From contig CM043946.1 in the NCBI GenBank assembly GCA_014529385.2, positions 37,958,058 to 38,022,057 of the forward strand: a DNA stretch of 64,000 nucleotides. Reading direction: 5' to 3'. This DNA comes from Adiantum capillus-veneris (lineage: Eukaryota > Streptophyta > Polypodiopsida > Polypodiales > Pteridaceae). The position numbers and the translations under genes are program-made. Positions 21,429 to 31,180 of this stretch are shown piece by piece. Each line of letters opens with the position of its first letter. Within the stretch, counting starts at the first letter, position 1. The notes beneath the pieces were generated by a model. That model was not told the DNA's origin, did no database searches, and saw nothing but the letters and a program-made list of their open reading frames with translations.

Positions 21429-22716
21429 ACTATAAATGAAGCATTAACCTTAGTGTGTGTACAAGGAATGGATGACTTCAAACACTCCCAACACAAATAG
21501 CATGTAGATTACCAAACAACCACTCAAGGATTAGCCAAGATCACATGAAGCACTCTCACACATATGTAAAAGATTTCTCTTAATTAACATAAGTAAGAGA
21601 AGGAGAGGTTACTAGCATGAAACAATTTTCACTCTAGAATGTGCAAGAATAGAGTGAATGAATGAGCTTATGGGCTCATGGTGAGTGATACAAAGACTCA
21701 ATGGGGCTGAGGGAGGCTTGAAATTACAAAGGGGAAGGCCTCTTTATATAGGAAAGAGAGTGATTAGGAGTGAGGTTAAGATCCAAGTGTAATTTGTACA
21801 AATGAAGCTTGATTAGGGACATTCAACCAATGAAGAAGCTCCTTCCAAGTGATTTGTTGACCAATTAGCTCCATCATCACTTGTGTTGTCTTCACTCCTT
21901 TCTCCATAGCTAGAGTACAAGAGCTTCCTTATTTTAAAATGTAAAGAATCTACATAAAATCAATACATATCTAGTAATAATAGAAAGGGGTTGAATGAGA
22001 ACTTATGAATTACAACAAGATTAAGCATGACTTGAGAGGTGATTAGAAGAGGAACTTTGATGGGTTTTTGAGCTTGAGAGAGAGGAGGAAGGAGAGGAGG
22101 GTGAGAAGACTAATGGCTGATTTAAAAGAAGGTCTCAATGTGGAAAAGGAAGGGTGTGTGTGTGTAAAGGTAGGGGGGTGGTCTCCACCACAGTTGAAAA
22201 AACTGCCGTCCACCATTTTGGCCATATCTCCTAGACCGTAGATGCAAAAATTATAAAAAAAATATGGCCAAAATCTTCAGCTTGTCAGTTACAACTTTGA
22301 TGAAGACAACTTTTCTTGGATCGGAGTGGAAGTATTTTTTAAAAATTCAACAAAATCATGTGCCTGGTTTCTTCCTTTACCAAGTCTTCCACTTGGGTCC
22401 CATTTGTTTGAATCATCATATGGCTCCAAAGCCATGATGATATGAGCCACTCATGACCCTTGAATCATGGGTGCATGGCTCCACAACCACATCATATCTT
22501 TTCTTTTCACATTTACATATTTTCCCTTCCCTTTACCACTAGGTTCTCCCTCTACCTTTCACCTCCAGTGAACTAGTCAAGAAAAAATTCCTATCAAATC
22601 TTTTTTTTTTAATTTTTCCAAGAGGTTGTTCTCACTCTTTATTTTATTGTAAACCTCTAGAAGCAAGGAAAACCAACAAAATATAATAAACAAAAATTTG
22701 TGATAGGCTCGGATCA
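21272..22716 (-). mobile_element. 5' LTR of gypsy G4
   Basis: On the minus strand it starts TGATCCGAGCC at 22716 and ends TTTCGTCA at 21272, next to the primer-binding site; length 1,445 bp. The first 335 bp match the truncated 3' LTR at 11983-12319. A TATA box (CTATATAAAGAGG) lies near 21744-21756 and a (GA)n run at about 21391-21427. Its distal end cuts the old element G5 between its pol and its polypurine tract. Confidence 0.8.
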
Positions 22717-22718
22717 GC

Positions 22719-22915
22719 ATGAATACCTCTAGACTAAGGGGAGGGCTAATGAGGGTTTCTTTAAACAAAATTTACTCCACCTCACTCCTTTGTGAGAGAG
22801 CCTTCCCTGACTCTTTCATCCTCACATATTATCTATATAAGTTCTATTGCTATTTTATATCTTTAACATTGATTAAAAATTTATACTATTGACCATCATT
22901 ATTTGAACCGCCTAT
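22719..22915 (+). mobile_element. Polypurine tract and start of the 3' LTR of G5
   Basis: ATGAATACCTCTAG, then AAGGGGAGGGCTAA and the LTR start TGAGGGTTTC at 22750 mirror the G1 edge at 130-170. This is the downstream piece of the relic at 10490-11982, separated from it by G4. The end of the LTR is not clear because the following DNA is a duplicated block. Confidence 0.6.
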
Positions 22916-22916
22916 T

Positions 22917-23700
22917 TCTGTCCCACTATTGGGCATGTTTGCATGAAAATTTTGAACTGCTTTCCCCTCACCCCCCGTCCCCATCCCCCCCTTGTACTTT
23001 TGTAGATTATCGACCATTGAGGTTGCCTACAAGGTTTAGATGGCACATGTCCCTTAGCGTATGTTTAGAAAATTTGGAGAGTGATTTTTCTTCACGACCC
23101 TTGAAATGGTGTGTCTACCAATATAATCCTTTTTTTCTAAAATTACATACAAACTTATATCCCAAAATGCATCTATTTATGGCCTCGTGCAAGGAGGGTG
23201 GGAGAAAAAAGGAGCTCAAAATTTTCATGCAAACATGTCCAATGGGCCTTGAATATGCCAAATAGTGACCTTACATGGGCCACTTTTGCTTGATGTGACA
23301 AAAAAGGGTATGGCCAAAATTTTCTTGCTTGTGACCCGGGCTTTTTTTGCTGTATCAAGCAAAATTGGCCCATGTAGGGCCACTATCTGGCCTATTTGAG
23401 GCCCATTGGGCATGTTTGCATGAAATTTTTGAACTCTGTTTTCCCCCACCCACCGTCCCCATCCCCACCTCATACTTTCCTAGATTACCACCCATTGACG
23501 TTGACTACAAGATGTAGATGACATGTGTCCCTAAGCGTTTATTTAGAAAACTTGCGATAATAGAGCGATGTGTCATAACCTCATACACTGTGTTTAAGAG
23601 TCCCTCCACCATAAGATGAATTTCATCCATTTTTTGCTAAAATTACATACAAACTTATATCCCAAAATGCATCTATTTCCAGCCTTCGGGGGCGCTGCCC
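22917..23700. repeat. Duplicated block of about 480 bp period
   Basis: Sequence from about 22917 (TGGGCATGTTTGCATGAAA) through CTAAAATTACATACAAACTT near 23140 to GCATCTATTT near 23177 recurs from about 23405 to 23682 in the same order, with substitutions and indels. The copies share the C-rich run and the line beginning GATTACCACCCATTGA / GATTATCGACCATTGA. Confidence 0.75.
23217..23434. repeat. Imperfect inverted repeat (foldback), arms about 80 bp
   Basis: The left arm (about 23217-23299, AAAATTTTCATGCAAACATG onward) is the reverse complement, with scattered mismatches, of the right arm (about 23351-23434, ending TGTTTGCATGAAATTTTTGA). The loop is about 50 bp. It lies inside the duplicated block and could be a MITE-like foldback or a hairpin-RNA source. 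No coding capacity is evident. Confidence 0.75.
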
Positions 23701-24840
23701 TCCCTTGGATCCCCTTAGCGACACAAATAAAGAGAGGGATCCAAAACCAAATGCACAATATTTCTAACATATGCACCCAACATGGATTTTTGGAAAGTTG
23801 GAAATGTGCACTAGACTTACTATTTACAAGTGAGTTATTATTTACACAAGATCTAAATGATTTTTGAGTGATGGCACATTGTACACAATAGTCAAAACTA
23901 CGTTCAATTACAATTTGTTAATACATTGGGTGTCGAGTCACATTGCTTGAAGGGTAACAAAAGGGTTTGGGTTACAAATGGCGATCTTATTAACAAAGGA
24001 CTATCTACATGTCCTTTACATGATCATCACACATTTAATGTGGATTGCATGCAAGTTGGTGTCCTCAAAGAGACCCACTAAATGCACCTCCAGGGACTAC
24101 ACAAAGAGGCCCACCAAATGCACCTCTCTGGACTCCAAAATTATCTCAATGGTGCTATCACTGATTCCTAACTTTGTGTTGGAGCTTTGTAGAACCTCTT
24201 TGCAAGTGTAAAAGATGGTTTCTCCTTGAGTATCTCCACCCTCTTCTAGTAGTGACGGATCTCAGTCGAGGCTCTGCAAAAGCGTCGACAGGCTCTATGA
24301 GGTTGCCTAAGTGCTGACACCTGTACTTGTTGCAGGAATGGTCTTGATAGCTTCTTGAATTGTACAAGTTTGCTTTATGAGGAGTTTGATTTCTCCACAT
24401 CTTGCATGCTCCAAATATCTAGTCATCTATATTTGTGCATAGACTATGGACCATGTGCACAGAGAATATGCTGCCAAACAAATTGACCATTTTAGACATT
24501 AGTAAAAAAGTATGAAAGAGAACATGATGCAAAATTTGGTTTTACCATGTAAGGCACAATTTTTGTTTCACCCCATGCTATGCAAATCGCCTCTGTGAAC
24601 TCCATCGACAAAAATTGAAAGGCTTGGTAGAAAGGGCCCTTGTACATCTACCTTATTGAAGCAGCTGCTTAGCAAATGGACTTGGTCATCCTATCTTTGG
24701 GAACCACATATGCCTCTTCAAAGAAATTCCTAAGACACAAAACCAAAACTTCACCACCCAAGAAACGCATGTGAAAATTACATTAAAGCATCACTTAAGA
24801 GTATCTGCTTTCTTCTCTACACCAATGACCCTCTATTGCA
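23700..24840. other. No recognisable gene; one short tandem repeat
   Basis: The only structure I see is a two-copy repeat of about 36 bp at 24060-24135 (AGAGACCCACTAAATGCACC, then AGAGGCCCACCAAATGCACC). The remaining DNA has only short ORFs with no motif. Confidence 0.5.
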
Positions 24841-24843
24841 AAC

Positions 24844-25245
24844 ATGTACTGTTATGAAATAGAAGGTGATGTTGATGTTGATGTATCCACCATTACGCAC
24901 TATGATTTCAAATATCTAAAAATCGCATGTAGTAGCCAAGGAGACCTCCCTTATACCCACATATTGCACGAATGTAGGGAGGATTTTGAATGTTGGATAC
25001 CCATTCATGATATAGCTGTTAGGATAGAGGAAACCTTTCACCCAAAGGCCCACATTGGTGAACCATCACAGCTGTGTTATTGTGAGGATGGGACATCTAT
25101 AATGTTCTTTATCTTTAAGAGAGATATGAGAAGTAATGTAGAGATGGGTTCTATATCATGGAATAGAGGTGATCTAGAAAAATGGAGGGTGCATGAAGAT
25201 ACAAGAACCTTTGTTGGAACACTTGCAGTACCCACTCATCATTAG
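24844..25245 (+). CDS. Hypothetical ORF, 133 aa
   Basis: It opens with ATG (MYCYEIEGDVDVDV) and closes with TAG 133 codons later. It is acidic and rich in aromatic residues (SWNRGDLEKWRVHED near the end), with a balanced composition unlike random translation of AT-rich DNA. There is no signal peptide or membrane segment. I recognise no family. It could be an exon of a larger gene or a fragment carried by a transposon. No splice sites were identified with confidence. Confidence 0.35.
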   Translation: MYCYEIEGDVDVDVSTITHYDFKYLKIACSSQGDLPYTHILHECREDFECWIPIHDIAVRIEETFHPKAHIGEPSQLCYCEDGTSIMFFIFKRDMRSNVEMGSISWNRGDLEKWRVHEDTRTFVGTLAVPTHH

Positions 25246-25293
25246 AACCTCTAGTGTTGTGCAGAGCTATGAGTAGAAGATTTTGGCATGGCT

Positions 25294-25324
<31 letters not shown>

Positions 25325-25339
25325 GAGAGAGAGGGGGGG

Positions 25340-25413
<74 letters not shown>
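25294..25413. repeat. Compound microsatellite (CA)n-(GA)n
   Basis: About 27 bases of AC/CA repeats, then a short G run, then about 80 bases of GA repeats. It is uninterrupted enough to be length-variable. Confidence 0.95.
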
Positions 25414-25417
<4 letters not shown>

Positions 25418-25444
25418 TATAGAGAGGAAGAGTTTGAGTTTGAC

Positions 25445-25933
25445 ATGGCTACAAAAAGGAAGAGGTTAAATAAAGAGGCCGTCATGTTGGTTTTTAGAGG
25501 AGCTATAAATGAAGAATGTTTTTGGAGAAGGGGGAGACAGAGGGTTAACCTTCAAGGGAGATCATTAAAGTCCAAGGTTTTTGGATCCATGGCAAGGGTA
25601 CAAGAGGTGGCTGGAATCATTTCCGTAGGTGTTGTAGCCATGGAGAGCTTGGAGATTATGGGATATGAAGGTGTAGATAAAAGGGGAGAAGAGGTGGCTG
25701 AAAGGATTTGCATAGATGTTACATCCATGGAAAGCTTGGAGGTTGGAAGAGATTCCATAGATGTTGCAGCCATGGAAAGCTTGGAAATGGAGGGTTATGA
25801 AGCTGTAGATGATGAAAGGGTAAAAGAGGTGGTTGGAAAAATGTTTATAGCTACTACAGCCATGGAGAGCTTGAAGAGAGAGGACTATGAAGGCGTAGAT
25901 GAAGATGGGGGAGCTTGTAGTGAGAGACAATGA
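25445..25933 (+). CDS. Hypothetical repeat-containing ORF, 162 aa
   Basis: Starting at the ATG at 25445 (MATKRKRLNKEA), just after the microsatellite, the frame runs to a TGA at 25933. An upstream start would translate the (CA)(GA) tract and is less plausible. From about residue 60 it has an internal repeat, each unit holding MESLE followed by GYE.VD or a variant (AMESLEIMGYEGVD, SMESLEVGRDSIDV, AMESLEMEGYEAVD, AMESLKREDYEGVD). The protein is acidic with a basic N-terminus. The other strand is also open over 25565-25930, so the ORF may be a by-product of a non-coding tandem repeat. Function unknown. Confidence 0.35.
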   Translation: MATKRKRLNKEAVMLVFRGAINEECFWRRGRQRVNLQGRSLKSKVFGSMARVQEVAGIISVGVVAMESLEIMGYEGVDKRGEEVAERICIDVTSMESLEVGRDSIDVAAMESLEMEGYEAVDDERVKEVVGKMFIATTAMESLKREDYEGVDEDGGACSERQ

Positions 25934-26430
25934 GTTCGGAGAAAAGGGTGACTTTTGAGAAAGAATAAATGAGAAAAGGAGATTTTGATTTAAAACAAAA
26001 GGTTTTGACCATATAATATGTTTGGGGGGGGGTTGGAGAGTGAAAAATGAGGTTTTGCGAACTTTTAAAAATTCTGAATTTTTTGATGCACGTAAATGAG
26101 AAGTCTATTTATGTTGGAGGGAAAGTATGGGCTCCACCCCCACCCCCTCTTCCACTCTCCCTTATACTCTTTGAAAACGTAGAGAGAGAATGTAGCTTCC
26201 CTATCCCTAGTCTCTATTTAAGTCGAGAAAAAACCTGTGAGAGCCTAAAAAAAAGCCTATGAAACTACCCTCAATCATTGGCCTTGTCCCCTTAATCACA
26301 CACATTTTTAGCTTTAACACTAGAGTGGTAACATAACACTTTTATGTCCTTGGACACTTTTGTGTCCTCTTAACTCAACAACTTCCAAGAATTGTTACTT
26401 GAGATGCCAAGTAGATTCTAAGGCGTTCTA

Positions 26431-27159
26431 TGTTAAGTATGGAGCCTGATTTACCCTTGTAATTTTCTATGGTAAAAGCGCACATTTGTAAGGCCCCCAT
26501 TATGAGGAGAAGCATCGTGCATGAAGGAAAATCACTCACCGGAAACCAAAATTTTCACGGACAAGAATCAGGGGCAACTTTATATTTTCGCTGGAATATT
26601 ATGGCCGGACGGCGGCCGAAAAGTGGTCGGAAAACAACCGGTCGGTTGGCCGGCTGCCGGTAGTCAATGGCCGATGGCCGGTGGTCGGAAGTCAATGGCC
26701 GGTGGCCGGTGGCCAAATTCAAAAGCATACTTGTCTTCTCAAGGGCGGCCACACATGGGTGGATTGGAGGGTCCGATTTGGACTTATTCGCACAAGGGCA
26801 GCTACACATGGTTGTCTCTCATAAGAGAGGGCAACCCTTTTGGCCTATAAAAGGAGGCCATTTCTACACACATTTCATAGTGTGAAGTTGATGCAACAAG
26901 GTGAGTGTGAGGTGGTGAGAGTGAAGCAAGGCGGGAGCTCCATTAAGGGTATAATCCCTTTGTAAACTACTTCTTGTTTTGAAGTACTAAAGCCATTGAG
27001 TGGCTGCTTTCCTGTGGACGTAGCCCACATTGGGTGAACCATGTATATCGTGTGTACTCTCTCTCCCTCTCTACTCTATAATCTCGTGTATATAAATCTG
27101 TCTCTCTCCATTAAGTAATCTACTCAATTATCTATTTAGCTACGTATTATTTCCTAACA
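26431..27159 (+). mobile_element. 5' LTR of copia element A
   Basis: It starts TGTTAAGTATGG and ends TTCCTAACA, giving TGTTA...TAACA inverted ends, and is followed two bases later by an initiator-Met primer site. A TATA box (CCTATAAAAGG) lies at about 26846-26856. Upstream of it (26602-26714) is an unusual GC-rich block of repeated GGCCGGTGGCCGG-type motifs. An alternative start at 26487 (TGTAAGG) is less likely. The 3' LTR is missing. Confidence 0.7.
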
Positions 27160-27161
27160 AT

Positions 27162-27173
27162 TGGTATCAGAGC
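27162..27173 (+). other. Primer-binding site (initiator tRNA-Met) of copia A
   Basis: TGGTATCAGAGC is the standard plant copia site complementary to the 3' end of initiator tRNA-Met. It lies two bases after the LTR end. Confidence 0.95.
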
Positions 27174-27232
27174 AAGGTTTGCTTGTAGCTAAATTATCTC
27201 AAGGAAAGGATTCCTTGAATTGAGTGGGAGCT

Positions 27233-28090
27233 ATGGCGGAGGAAGGGAAGCTAAAGATTGAGAAGTTCAATGGCAAAAACTACCAACATTGGAAGATGCA
27301 GATTGAAGACTATCTCTACCAGAAGGACCTCTATTTGCCAATAGGCGGTCTTGCGAAGAAGCCCGCAACAATGGTAGATGAAGCATGGATTGTCCTTGAT
27401 CGAAAGGCACTGGGAACAATCCGGTTAAGATTGGCGTCAACGGTGGCCTTCAATGTTTCGGAGATGAAGACCACGGAGGACTTGATGAAGTCACTTGACG
27501 ACTTCTACGAGAAACCATCGGCATCCAATAAGGTATTTCTTATGAAGCGCTTGTTCAATCTAAAGATGGCAGAGAATGGTTCAGTTGCAGAACACCTAAA
27601 TGACTTTAACACAAACATAATTCAACTTCGATCAGTGAAAATCAATTTCGATGACGAAGTACGAGCTCTCCTTATACTATCATCTCTACCGGATAGTTGG
27701 GACAGCCTTGTGATGGCTGTAAGTAATTCTATCTCTGGCACAAATACTCTTAAGTTTGATGATGTTGTGGGTGTTCTCCTAAGCGAGGAAATGCGAAGGA
27801 GAAGCACAGGAAAATCATCAAGTGTTGCACTATTAGTGGAAACAAGAGGAAGGCTTAAGGAGAGGTTCAAAAACCAAAAGGGTCGCGATCGCTCAGGGCG
27901 GAGCAAGTCACGCACAAAGTCAGTTCTTGAATGTTGGAACTGCGGCAAGAAGGGCCACGTCAAGAAGGATTGCTGGTCCAAGAAGGAGACAGAGTCTCAA
28001 GACAACAAGACAACATCGGAGGCCAATGTGGCAGGTAAAGTAGAGCAAGATGCTCTAATTCTCTCATTAGACAATGTGTCTAATTCCTAG
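27233..28090 (+). CDS. gag: Copia A gag
   Basis: The ATG at 27233 opens MAEEGKLKIEKFNGKNY, followed by W..QIEDYLYQKDL, the standard N-terminus of plant Ty1/copia gag. A gag helical region (LMKRLFNLKM, SLPDSWDSLV) and a CCHC zinc knuckle CWNCGKKGHVKKDC near residue 236 follow. It forms the particle and binds RNA. The frame is intact for 285 codons and ends at a TAG (28088-28090), after which the protease continues in the same frame. So this is either a leaky gag/pol stop or one nonsense mutation. Confidence 0.9.
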   Translation: MAEEGKLKIEKFNGKNYQHWKMQIEDYLYQKDLYLPIGGLAKKPATMVDEAWIVLDRKALGTIRLRLASTVAFNVSEMKTTEDLMKSLDDFYEKPSASNKVFLMKRLFNLKMAENGSVAEHLNDFNTNIIQLRSVKINFDDEVRALLILSSLPDSWDSLVMAVSNSISGTNTLKFDDVVGVLLSEEMRRRSTGKSSSVALLVETRGRLKERFKNQKGRDRSGRSKSRTKSVLECWNCGKKGHVKKDCWSKKETESQDNKTTSEANVAGKVEQDALILSLDNVSNS

Positions 28091-28501
28091 ATAGTAGATT
28101 CCGGGGCTTCGTTCCATGCGACACCACACAAGCAACATTTCCAAGACTACACCAAAGGTAATTTTGGGTATGTACACTTGGGAGATGATGAAGCTTGTGA
28201 GATTGTCGGCAAAGGTACAGTTTCTGTCAAAACTGCTAATGGAAATGAATGGAAGCTTAAAGATGTTAGGCATGTTCCTTCTCTTCGCAAAAATTTGATC
28301 TCTACAGGACAATTGGACGATGAAGGTCACAACATTGCATTCGGAAACACAACGGTGGAAGATCTCAAAGGGATCTTTGTTGGTTGCCAATGGTGAAAAA
28401 GTCGGTACACTTTACTTGTGTACTGTCAGCACGCAACCTTCAGTTTGTGCAGCAACTATAGAAGTTGACAGTGCAGTGTGGCACTACCGACTTGGGCATA
28501 T
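28091..28501 (+). pseudogene. pol: Copia A protease and GAG-pre-integrase start, cut by G2
   Basis: Directly after the TAG the frame reads IVDSGASFHATPHK, the copia aspartic protease site. It is followed by VKTANGNEWKLKDVRHVPSL and LISTGQLDDEGH, both typical. A one-base indel near 28360-28390 shifts the frame; the rest (GEKVGTLYLC, then VWHYRLGH) follows in the new frame. The zinc-finger region WHYRLGH is interrupted by insertion of gypsy G2 and resumes at 39713. Confidence 0.9.
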
Positions 28502-31152
28502 TGAGGCGCTCCGGGGCGGGCAACAAGAAGAGTGGCCTCTAGACACCCTTCAAGGCTCCCGTGCTGCTCAATGGGGCTGAGGCACAACACAACACAAACC
28601 AAAACAACAAACCCACAGCCAAATCCCAACTACACAAGGGGCACCACCTAGTTTAAGAGCGAACTAGGACGCAAAAGAGGAGAATCGTTAGAGCAACCCA
28701 CAAACAAGCAAGGAATTTACACTAACCCTAACACCAATGGAATACTCTCACACCATAAAACACGAGAGAGAGATAGTGCTCGGGCTGCTTTGAAACGTAT
28801 CGGCAATGATCAAGCAAACACAACTATATATTTAAGAAAGAGAGAGAAAGGGGGAGGGGGTGCTTGTTGCATTAATACCTTCTTACAAATCTGTCATGAC
28901 AAATCAAAGTGAGATTAGTACTTGTTCAACATAGCTTGCGTAAATTTCACCACAACACATCACAAGAAAAGCCACCCCAATCACTGTCTTAAGGCCAGGG
29001 GAGTCCTCTCCACCCTGTCGCCCTCTTACAGTATGTGGGATTTATGGCTAGATTGATGACAACACCAGAGACAAGCTATCAAGAACTTAACAAAAAAACA
29101 CCAAGACACTTACGCATCATTGTTGTCCATTACTTCACATTGGAAGGGAGACAAAGTATCCAAGCTTAGTCCAAATCCACCCTCCTTGATTCAGTGAATG
29201 TTGGGCTTACACGTAGGAGAAATGATAGATTTCCTACTCTCAATTGAATGATCACTCTCTCTCTTACAATGGCATAGAGTTCCCTTGCTAATCCCCTATT
29301 ACAACACATGCACATGCATAAGACAATGAGCTTCCACTCAAGAGCTCCTTCTAGAGAGGTTGAGCTTGGCTTCTCAAGCTATAGCATAGTGCTCTTGCTT
29401 ATGGCTCCGCCTTTTGTGCTAGCTACACCCTCCTTTTATAGCAATTTTGAAGGCTAGGGTTACTCCTCTAACCATGGTTGGGTTAGATTTTCAGCAATTT
29501 ATCTAATTTCTTTTGCTTGGAATTATCAAGAAGTTGGTGAGGAAAGAGAGAGGAGAGAAATGGAGGTGATAGGACTTTTCATAGTGGGTTAGTGTTAGTA
29601 GAGTTAGTATTAATTTACAAATGGAATTGGATATTTACAATGGGAGTATCCATGTGGGATACAAATAAGGAAGAAAAAAACTCTTAAGAGGTAAGAAAAG
29701 GTGGCTTTCTTACAAGGTTGATGCTCCAAGTGTCTTGAGTAGGGCCGATTTTGACGCCTGTTGACGGTCCACTAGCTTTGACGGTACATTTTTTCTCCAC
29801 TCTTGACCTTCCTTGAGAGACAAGATAATTGAAGCTGAGTAATCAACCACCATGATGCTGTCTTTTAAGAGAAGAGGCTGAATTTTGTGGTTTTTTTGAT
29901 AGATATGGGTAAATTGGAGGAGGAAAAATGAGACTAGGTGGTCAATTTTGGAATGGAATTGTGTGTGGGAGGTATGAGTTCACCATGGTTTCTCTTATTC
30001 TTCAAGGTTGAGGAGAAGGTGAGTAGTGTGCAGAGAGGAGTGGTGAGAGAGATGGGGATGATGAGTGGAGAAGTGTGTGTGAAAGAGGAAAATGATAAAG
30101 TGGAAGAGACAGTGTGGCTGCATAGCATGGGAAAACTGGGGTCCACTAAAAAAATCATAGCTCACAGCTCGTAGCTCAAAAAAATATGAAAAAAATTGAG
30201 GCAAAAGTTCAGCCCACGAGCTACAACTTTTGTTTGTATCACCTTTTCAAATTCGGAGAGCAAGTGAACTTTAAAAATTCAGCAAAACCGACCGTTTTTT
30301 TCCACTGCAAGGTCCTTGTGGGATCCTTCTTTGGATGATTCTTTTGAATACCTCCAAGAGTGAGCCCTCCATAGTGCATGTATGCATGCCACCTACCCTT
30401 GACCTTATTTGGTAGGTCTATAATTGAAGATATTGTTGAGATTAGGATATAAGTGAATCGTACAACTAAGAAAATCAAATATTGAGGGGTCTAAAAAATA
30501 TGTACATGTCAAATATAAATAATATAAGTGGAAAAAATATAAAGGGGTCAAAAGAAATCTCTCTCATTATGAGGCTACCATAAAAAGATAAATATTTTTG
30601 GTGTTCTAATTTTTTAGAAAAAAACAAAATAGATGTAGGAAGGGAAAAATCAAAATAGTGAAAAAATATACACATAAATAAAACTAGTTTTTTTGGATTT
30701 TTGTTGGGGTGGAGTTACACCAAATATAAGAGAAGCTTACATGAAAATATTTCTATATGGAATAAAGAGTATGAAAAATGGTAAGAAAAAATTGTGGTAA
30801 TGGTGAGGCAATGTACAGAGCATAAATAACACACACCTAGGTAGAAATATTTAAATAAATACCAAAATAATTATGAAAAAATCTTTTATTTAGGCCCTAT
30901 ATATAAAGAAATATTTACACACAAAGAGGCCATAATATACTTTATTGTTTTATTTTTTTTATTTTTTTATTTTGGCTCAACTAGCCCAGTGACTAGCTAG
31001 CTGAGGGTTTTTAAGAAGATATGGGAAAAGTCCCGTGACTCACACACGCCTATGTACAGCGAAATGGTAGGGATACCCATAGCGTTTCGGTGATTTTGGT
31101 AGGGTGAGGTAACTCACTGTGGCAATTACAAAGAGCCGAAAAACGGCTATCA
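28502..31152 (-). mobile_element. 3' LTR of G2
   Basis: On the minus strand it starts TGATAGCCGTTTTTCGG at 31152 and ends CCGGAGCGCCTCA at 28502; length 2,651 bp. A TATA box (TATAAAAGGA, minus) lies at 29431-29440. It contains a 78-codon ORF that recurs in every copy of this LTR. That ORF is explained by LTR copying and is not treated as a gene. Confidence 0.95.
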
Positions 31153-31169
31153 TTAGCCCTCCCCCTGGA
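31153..31169 (-). other. Polypurine tract of G2
   Basis: The minus strand reads CAGGGGGAGGGCTAA immediately before the LTR start TGATAG. It shares GGGGAGGGCTAA with G1 and G5. Confidence 0.85.
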
Positions 31170-31180
31170 TTGTGGTATAT

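Noticed and set aside
25254-25469. ORFs reading through the (CA)(GA) microsatellite
   Set aside because: They are dinucleotide translations (HTHT, ERER) with no protein signal.
26487-27159. Alternative copia A LTR start at TGTAAGG
   Set aside because: The start at 26431 gives matching TGTTA/TAACA ends; the alternative does not.
29938-30174. A 78-codon ORF that recurs at 17027-17263, 29938-30174 and 38496-38732
   Set aside because: All three lie at the same place in copies of one LTR; recurrence is due to LTR copying, and both strands are open there.
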